Source: Aureliella sp046290675 (GTDB taxonomy: Bacteria > Planctomycetota > Planctomycetia > Pirellulales > Pirellulaceae). From it: DNA of 64,000 nucleotides. The stretch spans positions 806,001 to 870,000 of the forward strand of contig JBKAHA010000002.1 in NCBI GenBank assembly GCA_046290675.1, read 5' to 3'. The notes under the pieces are model-generated. The model saw only the letters and a program-made list of their open reading frames with translations. It did no database searches and was not told the origin of the DNA. Shown piece after piece: positions 35,238 to 44,121 of the stretch. Numbering within the stretch: the stretch's first letter is position 1; the number at the start of each line of letters is the position of its first letter. Position numbers and translations under genes: made by a program.

Positions 35238-35600
35238 GTGGTTCCTCAACGCGACACGCAGATGCCAAATGTATTTGGGCTGATTCTTGAACAACTAGCC
35301 GATCAAGAACGTCGCACGTCGCGACGGATGCCGTGGCGAGCATCCATTCGTGTACAGCCACTAGATGAAGACTTCCAATCGGACGGTGAGCCTTTCTACG
35401 CCATCACCAGCGATCTCAGCCGCCTTGGATTGGGCTTTATCTTTCCTGACGCGATTCAGCACAGCCATCTTCGCATCACCGTTTCCGACGACGCCGTGTC
35501 TGCCATTGTGAGGGTGATCCACAACACGAGTATTGGCAACGCTTCTCCGCTCTTCTTAGTGGGGACCGAATTCTTGAACGTCTGCCCCACGTTCGACTAG
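35238..35600 (+). CDS. PilZ-like domain protein
   Basis: This 120-residue protein starts at GTG 35238, 7 nt after AGGAG. It has the two c-di-GMP contact motifs of PilZ in the right order: RRTSRR (RxxxR, residues about 25-30) and DLSRLGLGF (DxSxxG, about 58-66), followed by beta strands. It is a single-domain protein without leader or membrane segment, so it probably acts as a soluble c-di-GMP receptor. No diguanylate cyclase or phosphodiesterase is seen nearby. The assignment is by motif only. Confidence 0.72.
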   Translation: MVPQRDTQMPNVFGLILEQLADQERRTSRRMPWRASIRVQPLDEDFQSDGEPFYAITSDLSRLGLGFIFPDAIQHSHLRITVSDDAVSAIVRVIHNTSIGNASPLFLVGTEFLNVCPTFD

Positions 35601-35660
35601 CTGCTCGAGTCGCCGGTGACCGCAGTTTCACGTTTCGGATCACGTGCGATCGATCCCACT

Positions 35661-35692
35661 GGTCCTGATTCCGATCGGTCCTGATTCCGATC
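35661..35692. repeat. 16-bp exact tandem repeat
   Basis: GGTCCTGATTCCGATC is repeated twice without a gap in the spacer before the second DUF1501 gene. Function is not evident. Confidence 0.85.
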
Positions 35693-35854
35693 GGAGGGAC
35701 TCGTCGGAACGCCTTTCAGGCTGTGTTACAATGAGCGGTTCCTCTTGCATTCAGATCTTCGTTGTAGAAGTGTGCCTGCAGCAAGCTTGCGTGGATCGAG
35801 CTGCCGAAGAAGTAGGGCTGTGAATGCGTTCAAAAAAAGAAGCGGGATCCTCAG

Positions 35855-37234
35855 ATGCTAGATTTCATCGGGCGTGGCAAGTCGCATAACTGCAATGGGA
35901 GAACCCGACGTGACTTTCTGCAGGTAGGGACGCTCGGTGCGGCCGGGTTGAGTTTGCCGCAATGGTTGCAGGCCAAGGAACAAGGGCTTGTAGAGGAGGG
36001 GCGCGACAATAAGTCCTGCATCTTGATTTTCAATCTCGGTGCCCCGAGCCACATTGATACTTTCGATATGAAGCCCGAGGCTCCGGCGGAAATCCGTGGG
36101 CCGTTCAAGCCGATTCCTACGAACGTCTCTGGGATTCAGCTTTCCGAAATCTTGCCAAAGCATGCTGAAATCGCCGACAAGATCGGCTTTGTTCGTTCCT
36201 GTTTCCATCGCGGAGCAGCAGTCCACGATTCCGGGTGGCAGATCATGCAGACCGGGCGTCTCTTTACCGGTGGGGTCGACACTCCACACGTCGGCTCGAC
36301 GCTCTGGTATCTGAAAGGAGCGCGAAGTGACTTGCCGCCGCACGTGGTGCTGCCACAGACGATGGGGCGTGGTGGTGGGAACCTCCCCAATGGGCAAGCG
36401 GGTGGCTTCCTGGGGAAGGCCTATGATCCATTCGCACTGATGGCGGATCCATCGAAAGCGAACTTTGAGGTTCCTGATCTGCTTCCACCTGAATCGATAC
36501 CGGCGGCCCGGCTAGATCGCCGCCGAAAGTTGCGTGAGGCGGTCGAGGAGTCGATGACTCAATTCGAGTCGTCGGAGAGTGCGAGGCTGATGAGCGAACA
36601 CTTCGACACGGCTTATCGGTTGATGACGAGCCCACAGGCACGCGAGGCTTTCGACTTGGCGAAGGAGCCCAAAAAAGTCCGCGAGCGTTACGGAATGAAT
36701 CGATTTGGGCAATGCCTTCTACTGGCACGTCGGCTCATTGAGGCTGGAGTCCGATTCGTAACCGTGAATACGTTTCTGACGGTCTTCGATGAAATCACAT
36801 GGGATATTCACGGCAGCAAGCCGTTTACTTCGATCGAAGGGATGAAGAATATTGTCGCGCCAATGTACGACCAGGCTTACTCTGCGTTGATTTCCGACCT
36901 GGCTGAGCGTGGGATGTTGGATGACACCATGGTGGCAAATATGGCCGAGTTCGGACGGACACCCAAAGTGAATCCGGCCGGTGGACGAGATCACTGGCCC
37001 CAGTGCTACACTGTGTACTTCGCGGGTGGCGGGGTTCGCGGTGGGCAGGTCGTTGGAGCCAGTGATCCAATTGGTGCCGTCCCCGAAGATAGGCCAACGG
37101 AACCACCGGAAGTAGTGGCTACCATTCTGCACGCAATGGGTATCAAGCTGACGGAGCATATTCCTGGTCCTGGGGGGCGCCCGTTCCCTGTGGTGGATTC
37201 AGGTTATCGAGAGATCCAGGAGTTATTCAGCTAA
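35855..37234 (+). CDS. DUF1501 protein, second copy, Tat leader
   Basis: This 459-residue protein begins with a 17-residue n-region and RTRRDFLQVGTLGAAGLS, a strong twin-arginine leader. The DUF1501 body shows CILIFNLGAPSHIDTFDMKP, IADKIGFVRSCFHRGAAVHDSG, and near the C-terminus TMVANMAEFGRTPKVNPAGGRDHW with VYFAGGGVRGGQVVGASD. Unlike the copy at 28673 it has no PSD1 partner next to it; its neighbours are a PilZ-like gene and a hybrid kinase. It may act alone or with a distant PSD1. Family function is unproven. Confidence 0.92.
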   Translation: MLDFIGRGKSHNCNGRTRRDFLQVGTLGAAGLSLPQWLQAKEQGLVEEGRDNKSCILIFNLGAPSHIDTFDMKPEAPAEIRGPFKPIPTNVSGIQLSEILPKHAEIADKIGFVRSCFHRGAAVHDSGWQIMQTGRLFTGGVDTPHVGSTLWYLKGARSDLPPHVVLPQTMGRGGGNLPNGQAGGFLGKAYDPFALMADPSKANFEVPDLLPPESIPAARLDRRRKLREAVEESMTQFESSESARLMSEHFDTAYRLMTSPQAREAFDLAKEPKKVRERYGMNRFGQCLLLARRLIEAGVRFVTVNTFLTVFDEITWDIHGSKPFTSIEGMKNIVAPMYDQAYSALISDLAERGMLDDTMVANMAEFGRTPKVNPAGGRDHWPQCYTVYFAGGGVRGGQVVGASDPIGAVPEDRPTEPPEVVATILHAMGIKLTEHIPGPGGRPFPVVDSGYREIQELFS

Positions 37235-37447
37235 TCTGCGGAATTCGCGTTCCATGTCGTAGCGTACGGGCATCAGGACCCGATTAATGGCCTCGTGAGC
37301 GAGAATGGTCTGGCGAAGCGAAAGGCTGCTTGCTCTGATATGTCGACGGAGTGCTCGAATCCTCCCAAGCCGAGATAGGACGTTCTGCGTACGTTGGTTC
37401 CCTCTCTCGGTAATTTCTTGAACTACACCAAATGACCCGCAAGCAGA

Positions 37448-40400
37448 ATGTCGCGAATCTCTCTAGAGCCAAGTTCAAGCAGGAATGAAAGAGGGACCTT
37501 GCGTCTGGCCATCGTGATTGGTTTGACGCTCCTGTTTAAGTCGGGGTGGCTGCACGCCCAGGCGGTGACTGACGTTCAGGAATTCTCCGCGCTGATCGAA
37601 AATCACCCCGGGGAACGATTTACAGCCGAAGTCGTTGTTTCGGTGAATCACTGGGATCCGGATTGGAAGGCTCTCTATATACAGCAGGACGAGACCGGGT
37701 GGTTTGCAAGTCTTACTCCAGAGTTGCTTTCTTCAGGCCTGAATCTGGAGCTTGGCGACCGTATTCGAATTTTCGGATACCTCGACACCGACAACAGTAT
37801 TTTGAAGGCTGAATCGATCGAGCGAGTCGGTGCTGCCGATCCTGTGACGGCACTCGCTCTAGAAATGGAGATGATTGCGCTTGGTAATTATTGGTCGCGA
37901 CGAATCGAAACAACAGCGACGGTCGACTCGATCATTTGCAGGTCCGGCACAACTCAAATCGTGGCTCGTTCAGGCAAGCGAAGGTTTCTCGTTCGTTCGT
38001 TGCGGGATATTGATCCGACCCGGCAGCCTTGGTTAGGTGCGGAGATCAAGCTTAGGGGGACGCTCTCCTATCTAGTCGACCCGAAGGGGCGCCCCAACAT
38101 CGCCATCGTGCATGGAATGCCTGGTGATCTTTTCGAAATTGTGACTCCAGGCGAAACCCTTAGTGAGGACATTCCTCGATATGATCCATTAGAGGCACTG
38201 TCGGCGTCTGTGGACGACCAGCTCTACGTTTTCGATGGTCAGATTGGATTTATTGACGAATATAATTTGATGGTTTTGGAAGAGGCCGCCACCGAAAAAT
38301 CAATCCCAATGCACCTTAGCGTCGAGACCGATATTCGTGTTAGCGACAGGGTGCGAGTTTATGCCGTTCGGGATGCGGGGCAATCGGCCGAAGATCTTCG
38401 GAGCAGTCAAGCATTGGTTCCGGAGGAGGGATTTGCAGAGTCCGATTGGATTGCGAAAGCAGTGTTTCGACAGCATTCATCAGTACTTCAGGAACGCATG
38501 CTGACTGCGGAAGAAATTGTCGAAGGTGCAATTGAGGGAGTGCGGGCAACCGTCGAGGCTGATTTGCTTGCCGTCGAATCTCAGGCGGGCGAGAAGTACT
38601 GTCTACGACTCCAGAGTGACGGAATTGAGTTTTCTGCTTACGTGAGCGCGCTGGACCGCCGGGAGCTCTATGAGTTAGAGCAGGCTAACCGAATTCAAAT
38701 CACCGGGCTCGTGCAGGGCTCAAGTGAGCCTAGCTTGGAAGCTTTTTCTCTGGTGGTTGCGAAACCGGCTGCGATCGAGGTGCTAAGTCGCAAAGCGTTC
38801 GCGCTAGAACGCTATTCATTGTATGGCTTGATCGGAGCCATTTTGCTACTGATCGGGGGGGCCGTTCTCGTCTTGCGTCTGCGCGGGCAAGTGGATCGAA
38901 AATCACAAGATATTCAGGCGTTGGCTGCCCAGCTGAATTCTACCTATGACGCGATCCGAGAAGCCTTGGTTGTGGTATCCAGAAATGGAGAGGTCATTGC
39001 CACGAACCGTCGCGTTGAGGATGTCCTTGGAACGGCTCAACATTCCCTGCGTCGGTTTTCCAAGCCTATGCCAGGGAATTCGGAAGCGGTTGCGGAATAC
39101 TTGTCCTATTGCTTCGATGAGCCGTCAAAATTTATGCGCGCGTGGCGTAAGGCTCAACGGACTCCAGACACAGTAGTACAAGTCGATTTGGAATTATCCG
39201 GTAACGCTGATGGTAATGCGAAGCCGATGGTTTCGATCTATTCTGCTGCGATCGAACAGCCTAAAGGTAACGACGTGATCGGCCCGCGGATCTGGACCTT
39301 TACTGATATATCAGAGCAGAAGCGGCTAGAGAGGGATCTGCTTCAATCACAAAAGATGGAGGCAGTCGGAAGGCTTGCCGGCGGGATCGCTCATGACTTC
39401 AACAACCTGCTTCTAGCGATTGACGCCAATATCGAATTGGCAAGGTTGGAAGGCGAAACATCTGGGCGAAGTGAGTCTGCTCACTTGGATGCCGCAGAAT
39501 CGGCGGTCAGCCGAGCAACCAAGTTGGTCAAGCACCTGCTGGGATTCTCGCGGAAGAGCCGGCTTGAGATGCAGGTTCGAAATCCGAACCGAGTTGTAGG
39601 TCGAGTCCAAAACCTTCTGGAAAGAACGTTGGACTCAAGGATTACGCTGGAAGTCGAAAAGTCAGACTCATTACGAAATGCGAGTCTGGATGATACCCAC
39701 ATCGAGCAGGTGCTCTTGAACCTGTGCTTGAACGCAAGGGATGCGTGCAGTGCGAACGGTGGGAAGATTCGAATTGTCACTAGAAATCTCTCTGGCCTAG
39801 ATCTCGCCAACGAAATTTCTTTAGGGCGGATTTCAGCGAGCCCCGATCAAGCATGGGTGGCGATCGCGGTCGAGGACAATGGGCCGGGAATGTCAGAGGA
39901 AGTCCAAAGGCGAATTTTCGATCCTTTCTTTACCACCAAAGAATTGGGTAAAGGAACGGGGTTGGGATTGTCAGTCTCTCTCGGGATTGTCGAGCAGCAC
40001 GGCGGGACGATTCGTGTGCATAGTCAGCCGGAGCAAGGGTCGGTGTTTGAGGTCGTGCTACCGGCAACCGAAGATCGATCGCATGATTCCGACAGCCAGA
40101 TTCGCCGTCTGCCTCCTTCACGTGGAGGAAGTGGAATCGTCCTCCTTGCCGATGACGACGAAATGGTTCGTCGAGCAACTGCAAGCGGACTCCGGGCTTT
40201 AGGGTACGAAGTGAATGAAGTCGACAATGGAGTCGACGCACTGATCTGCTTACGTTCGCAGCAGCCGGTCGATCTCGCGATTCTTGACCTCTCGATGCCG
40301 GGCATGTCCGGTGCCGAAGTGCACACAGCCGTGCGTGATTCGAATCAGACACTGCCGATCATCATCAGTAGTGGCTACGTGCAGGAACTAGATGCCTTTG

Positions 40401-40525
40401 AAAGCCTAGACGCTCCGACCGCGGTAATTTCTAAGCCCTATCGCTTATCGCGACTTACGGCGCTGATCGATAGCTTCATGTCTCAAGGTGAGGCCGCGAA
40501 AACCGTCTCTGAAGAAGCGAGTTGA
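37448..40525 (+). CDS. Hybrid sensor histidine kinase with OB-like repeat sensor
   Basis: This 1025-residue protein has a Sec-type leader or signal anchor (about 19-37), a large extracytoplasmic region (about 40-445), a membrane helix (about 460-480), a PAS-like segment (about 495-630), HisKA with GGIAHDFNNLL (phospho-His at about 649), HATPase_c with NLCLNARDAC, DNGPGMSEEV and GKGTGLGLS, and a receiver with phospho-Asp at about 947 (AILDLSMPGM). The sensor region reads as four OB-fold-like units, each with a GDRIRIFG- or ADRVRVYA-type strand. The ATG at 37448 has no clear ribosome site; TTG at 37499, preceded by AGAGGG, is an alternative. No separate response regulator is adjacent. Confidence 0.9.
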   Translation: MSRISLEPSSSRNERGTLRLAIVIGLTLLFKSGWLHAQAVTDVQEFSALIENHPGERFTAEVVVSVNHWDPDWKALYIQQDETGWFASLTPELLSSGLNLELGDRIRIFGYLDTDNSILKAESIERVGAADPVTALALEMEMIALGNYWSRRIETTATVDSIICRSGTTQIVARSGKRRFLVRSLRDIDPTRQPWLGAEIKLRGTLSYLVDPKGRPNIAIVHGMPGDLFEIVTPGETLSEDIPRYDPLEALSASVDDQLYVFDGQIGFIDEYNLMVLEEAATEKSIPMHLSVETDIRVSDRVRVYAVRDAGQSAEDLRSSQALVPEEGFAESDWIAKAVFRQHSSVLQERMLTAEEIVEGAIEGVRATVEADLLAVESQAGEKYCLRLQSDGIEFSAYVSALDRRELYELEQANRIQITGLVQGSSEPSLEAFSLVVAKPAAIEVLSRKAFALERYSLYGLIGAILLLIGGAVLVLRLRGQVDRKSQDIQALAAQLNSTYDAIREALVVVSRNGEVIATNRRVEDVLGTAQHSLRRFSKPMPGNSEAVAEYLSYCFDEPSKFMRAWRKAQRTPDTVVQVDLELSGNADGNAKPMVSIYSAAIEQPKGNDVIGPRIWTFTDISEQKRLERDLLQSQKMEAVGRLAGGIAHDFNNLLLAIDANIELARLEGETSGRSESAHLDAAESAVSRATKLVKHLLGFSRKSRLEMQVRNPNRVVGRVQNLLERTLDSRITLEVEKSDSLRNASLDDTHIEQVLLNLCLNARDACSANGGKIRIVTRNLSGLDLANEISLGRISASPDQAWVAIAVEDNGPGMSEEVQRRIFDPFFTTKELGKGTGLGLSVSLGIVEQHGGTIRVHSQPEQGSVFEVVLPATEDRSHDSDSQIRRLPPSRGGSGIVLLADDDEMVRRATASGLRALGYEVNEVDNGVDALICLRSQQPVDLAILDLSMPGMSGAEVHTAVRDSNQTLPIIISSGYVQELDAFESLDAPTAVISKPYRLSRLTALIDSFMSQGEAAKTVSEEAS

Positions 40526-40538
40526 TCCTCGCTCCCAT

Positions 40539-42341
40539 CTAGTCGGCGTCTTTCGCATCTTCTTCCGCTGCGGCTTCGGCCTTCTGTTGCATTTCTTTTA
40601 GAAGGGGTTCGAGCGGTGGGCGATCGGGAGTCGGTGGTAACGCGGCTTGAATCGCTTGGCCGACATCAACTAGAGTGCTCTCGCGATAAGCAGCAGCCGT
40701 CAACTTGACGACTCCCGGCATCGACCTTTCGTTGACCTGCTCTCCTCCGCATGCGACTACGATCGAAGGGTGGCCGGTGAGATTGGTGAGAAGCAAGTCA
40801 TTCGCCCCCAGCATGCAGTCGATGCCAGACAGCTTGGCCTGCGTTTCCCGGATCAGTTCACTGCGCAGTCGGTTGGCTCGTACATAGTGAATTGCGGGCA
40901 TGTATTGAGACTCGCGGAAAGTCTGGGGCCAATTTCCGTAGTTCGCATCAGGAGACTCGTGGAATGCGTCATCGAAAACAGTCGACGCTTCGACACCGAG
41001 GATGAAGCTCATGGCTCCAACGGGGATTTCGGAAGCGAGGTCGATATCGACCAATTCGGCTCCCTCTGATTTAAGAAACTCCAATGCAGCCTGCTCGGTG
41101 GCATTGAGTCGATCGCCCGTCACTCCGATTCGGAGGCCGGCGATCTTGGTATTGCCGGGCCACTGGAAATCACGCTCAACCAAGGTCGGGTCCTTGCCGT
41201 CCTGTCCTAGGAGTTGGCCAAGCACCAGAGCGAGGTCGCCGGCGTGTCGTGCGATCGGTCCAATCTTGTCCATGGACCAAGCGAGTGGCATGCATCCAGC
41301 GCGGCTGACGCGGCCGAATGTCGGTCGCAGACCGCTTGTCCTACAACGCGTCGTCGGTGAGACAATGCTGCCAAGCGTTTCACTACCCAAGGCGAATGAC
41401 GCCAGGCCGGCTGCAACGGCAGAGGCACTGCCGGCCGAGGAGCCGCTGCTGCCCTGATCGGGATTCCAAGGGTTGCGGGTTAAGCCGCCGAACCATTTGT
41501 CTCCCCAGGCCATCGCCCCAAGAGTCACTTTCGCGAGCAAAACAGCTCCGGAGGATTCAAGTTGCTTCGCGACGGTCGCCGTTTCTTCCCGAACTTGGTC
41601 TTTGAAGGGCTCGGCGCCCCAAGTTGTCTTCCAAGGAGGCAGGGCGATGAGATCTTTCGCAACCCAGGGGATTCCGTCCAGGATACCGCGTGTGGAATTC
41701 TGTGTACGGCGTTTGTCGGATTCTTCGGCTTGTTTCAGTGCGTGTTCCTCCAGCATGGTCACGACACATTTGAGCAGTGGGTCGAATCGTTCCAGACGTT
41801 TGAGGTAGAGAGAAGTCAGTTCACGACTGGATATTTTTCCCTTTGCCAGCATGGCAGCTTGTTGTGGGATCGAAGCAAACGCGAGGTCTTCATCACTCAG
41901 TCCTCTGGCCAGTTTGGGCAAGGGAGCAACTACTTGGACTTTCGCTGTAGCTGTCGTGCCAACTTCTGGCGTTTGGGGATTGGCTTCTTCGGATTTCGCG
42001 TCGGCTTGCTGATAGAAAAAGTCTGGGCGGAATACGAATGCGGGAACGGTGTCGGCATCCACTGGAACACGACGTAGTTGCTCGGCCCGCCGCCAGTGTC
42101 GGCTCAACGAACGAGCGACGCTCTCGCGCTCGTCATCATCTAGCTCGATACCTGAGATCCATTCCGCGCTCGCTATCATTTCTGGCGTGATTGCCGCCGC
42201 TTGTTCGGCTTGAACTGCCAGGGCCCTTTGGAACGCGTGAGTTCCTATGCCGGTAGCCGCCAGAACGGAAAGAAATGTCCGGCGGCTATTGTTCGCGAAT
42301 CCAGTTCGTACGGTTTCGGTATCCGACTGTTCCGATTTCAT
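40539..42341 (-). CDS. Amidase-signature hydrolase, Tat-exported
   Basis: The ATG at 42341, with CGAGGAA upstream, gives 600 residues starting with a Tat leader (NNSRRTFLSVLAATG); an upstream in-frame start to 42476 lacks such support. The amidase-signature core has the catalytic Lys in GIPWVAKDLIALP, the cis-Ser in GSSGSSAGSAS and the nucleophile Ser in GSETLGSIVSP (usually DxGGS; here TLGS). A 150-residue N-terminal extension (with RHWRRAEQLRRV) and an acidic tail flank it. Members hydrolyse amides such as acyl-amino acids or aryl amides; the substrate is unknown. It converges with the hybrid kinase, 13 bp apart. Confidence 0.88.
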   Translation of the reverse strand: MKSEQSDTETVRTGFANNSRRTFLSVLAATGIGTHAFQRALAVQAEQAAAITPEMIASAEWISGIELDDDERESVARSLSRHWRRAEQLRRVPVDADTVPAFVFRPDFFYQQADAKSEEANPQTPEVGTTATAKVQVVAPLPKLARGLSDEDLAFASIPQQAAMLAKGKISSRELTSLYLKRLERFDPLLKCVVTMLEEHALKQAEESDKRRTQNSTRGILDGIPWVAKDLIALPPWKTTWGAEPFKDQVREETATVAKQLESSGAVLLAKVTLGAMAWGDKWFGGLTRNPWNPDQGSSGSSAGSASAVAAGLASFALGSETLGSIVSPTTRCRTSGLRPTFGRVSRAGCMPLAWSMDKIGPIARHAGDLALVLGQLLGQDGKDPTLVERDFQWPGNTKIAGLRIGVTGDRLNATEQAALEFLKSEGAELVDIDLASEIPVGAMSFILGVEASTVFDDAFHESPDANYGNWPQTFRESQYMPAIHYVRANRLRSELIRETQAKLSGIDCMLGANDLLLTNLTGHPSIVVACGGEQVNERSMPGVVKLTAAAYRESTLVDVGQAIQAALPPTPDRPPLEPLLKEMQQKAEAAAEEDAKDAD

Positions 42342-42664
42342 CTTGTATTCCTCGATTTCAACTTGGCTCGCGGAGAGGACGAGATGGGCTGGTTCCTGAC
42401 AGATTCTTGAGCTGACACGGAGCGGGCAGGCGGACGCGGCCCGCACTGATTCTTTCTCGCTTGTCATCCGCAGCATCCAAGAGCCGTTGAGTGTAAATTG
42501 GAATCCAAACTGTTGCGGTTCTCTTTCTCATTCAGCGGGCTATTATTTGAAATAAGTGCTGATTCCCAGTCATGTACTCAGTACGATTTTTGTCGGCAAT
42601 GCCCGGTAATGCCGCGAAAAAGTGATGAAGTCATCAAGCTACCCATTTGGGTTTGGAGCGAAAA
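42342..42664. other. Divergent intergenic region, no gene recognised
   Basis: The 323-bp spacer between the amidase (minus) and the toroid-repeat protein (plus) has an AT-rich core near 42540-42600. I see no RNA gene or confident promoter. Confidence 0.4.
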
Positions 42665-43831
42665 ATGAAAAGCGTCCTTAGCAGAAGAAGCTTCGGTTTC
42701 GATTTCACTACGGCGGCCTTTTGGGCTGTGGTAAGCGGCTTGACGTTTGGTTTGGCACCGCTTGCAAATGCCCAGGAATCGGTGGCCTCGACTGCAGACG
42801 CACAATCCGAGATGGCGTCGTGGCAGAAGATGGTCGATCGGAGTGTCAGTTATCTACGATTGCGTGGGCAGGCGAAGGATGGTTCGTTTTCCTATGCGAC
42901 CGGCATCGGGCCTACCGGTTTAGTTGTCGCTGCTCTGCTCGAGTCCGGGCTGCCCCCGGAAGATCCTATGGTTTCTAAGGGCCTGGCTTTCCTGGAAAAA
43001 CATGTGCAGAAATCGGGCGGCATCCATACAGATGAGTCCTTACACCGAAATTACGATACCTGCATCGCCGTGGTTGCGTTTAGCAAGGCGAAGCAAGAGA
43101 AATACAACGAGATCATTGCTCGAGCGGAGCAGTTTGTTCGTGGGATTCAGATGGATGAATCCGAGGGCAAGGATCCCAGTGACCTGGATTACGGTGGAGC
43201 CGGGTATGGAAAGCACCGCCGCCCCGACCTTTCGAACACGTCATACCTCGTTGATGCGTTAAAGGAGCTTGGCAACGGGCCGGAGGATGAGGCGATTCAG
43301 AAGGCGTTGGCTTTCGTCTCTCGATGTCAGAATCTCGAGTCGCCCTACAACGATTCGCCGCACGCAGCAAAGGTCAACGATGGTGGCTTCTACTACACGG
43401 TCGCCAACGGTGGTGAGACCAAGGCTGGGACGACTCCCAACGGGGGGCTTCGCAGCTACGGCTCCATGACCTATGCAGGTCTGAAGAGTATGATCTACGC
43501 TGGTCTCAAACCTGATGATATTCGCGTCCAATCGGCGGTGGATTTCTTGAAAGCAAATTACAGCTTAGACTCCAATCCTGGCATGGGGCAGCAGGGACTT
43601 TTTTACTACTATCACACGATGGCCAAGGCTCTGGATGCACTGGGGGAAGCAAAGTTCCAGGACGCTAATGGAGTCAGTCACGACTGGAAAGCGGAGCTTC
43701 GCACCAAACTCGCCGAGGTACAACAAGAAGATGGCAGTTGGGTCAATCCGACGACCCGTTGGATGGAGGGCGATCCTAATCTGGTTAGCGCCTACGCTTT
43801 ACTCTGCTTGAAATATTGCAAGCCTTTGTGA
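42665..43831 (+). CDS. Secreted prenyltransferase/squalene-oxidase-repeat protein
   Basis: The start at 42665, with GGAG about 7 nt upstream, gives 388 residues with a signal peptide (about 1-38, ending PLANAQES). The mature part has repeated alpha-alpha toroid units of the terpene-cyclase/prenyltransferase type, such as DGSFSYATGIGPTGLVVAALL, GGFYYTVANGG, GSMTYAGLKSMIYAGL and DGSWVNPTTRWMEGDPNLVSAYALL. The DxDD motif of squalene cyclases is not visible, so it is not called a cyclase. Similar planctomycete proteins are probably extracytoplasmic binding or structural proteins. Function unknown. Confidence 0.87.
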   Translation: MKSVLSRRSFGFDFTTAAFWAVVSGLTFGLAPLANAQESVASTADAQSEMASWQKMVDRSVSYLRLRGQAKDGSFSYATGIGPTGLVVAALLESGLPPEDPMVSKGLAFLEKHVQKSGGIHTDESLHRNYDTCIAVVAFSKAKQEKYNEIIARAEQFVRGIQMDESEGKDPSDLDYGGAGYGKHRRPDLSNTSYLVDALKELGNGPEDEAIQKALAFVSRCQNLESPYNDSPHAAKVNDGGFYYTVANGGETKAGTTPNGGLRSYGSMTYAGLKSMIYAGLKPDDIRVQSAVDFLKANYSLDSNPGMGQQGLFYYYHTMAKALDALGEAKFQDANGVSHDWKAELRTKLAEVQQEDGSWVNPTTRWMEGDPNLVSAYALLCLKYCKPL

Positions 43832-43923
43832 ATCGATGATGCGGATCGAAGACCGAATTGAGGATATGAGTTGCGGCTGGTATCGCCGGGTAATCTTGAT
43901 GTAGCGCGCCACGGAGCATCGCG

Positions 43924-44058
43924 TTGGACACGACTATTCGATATCTCGCGCTAATTGTCTTCTTGGTGATCGTCTTTGCGGTGGCGATTGCTCTGAGTGG
44001 CGGAATCCCCATCGGTCGCGGTGGAGGCGGTGGACCGATTGTCGAGCAACGTCGATAG
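43924..44058 (+). CDS. 44-codon single-pass membrane microprotein
   Basis: GGAG (43913-43916) is 7 nt upstream of TTG 43924, which opens a 44-codon frame. The product begins MDTTIRYLALIVFLVIVFAV and ends SGGIPIGRGGGGGPIVEQRR: one membrane helix (about residues 6-24) and a short Gly-rich, basic tail. The layout of ribosome site, hydrophobic helix and positive end is what a real small membrane protein shows, but the start is TTG and there is no homology information. It lies 92 bp after the toroid protein and 64 bp before the glycosyltransferase gene, on the same strand, so it may be part of their transcript. No function is claimed. Confidence 0.55.
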   Translation: MDTTIRYLALIVFLVIVFAVAIALSGGIPIGRGGGGGPIVEQRR

Positions 44059-44121
44059 CCGCCCTGTCCCTTCTCCGGTGACTTTATCGGCCAACAGCGA
44101 TTGCGAGGCGGCGAGATCAGA

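Noticed and set aside
43924..44058. ATG start for the microprotein
   Set aside because: No ATG exists in frame; only the TTG with a GGAG site supports it, so confidence is held at a moderate level.
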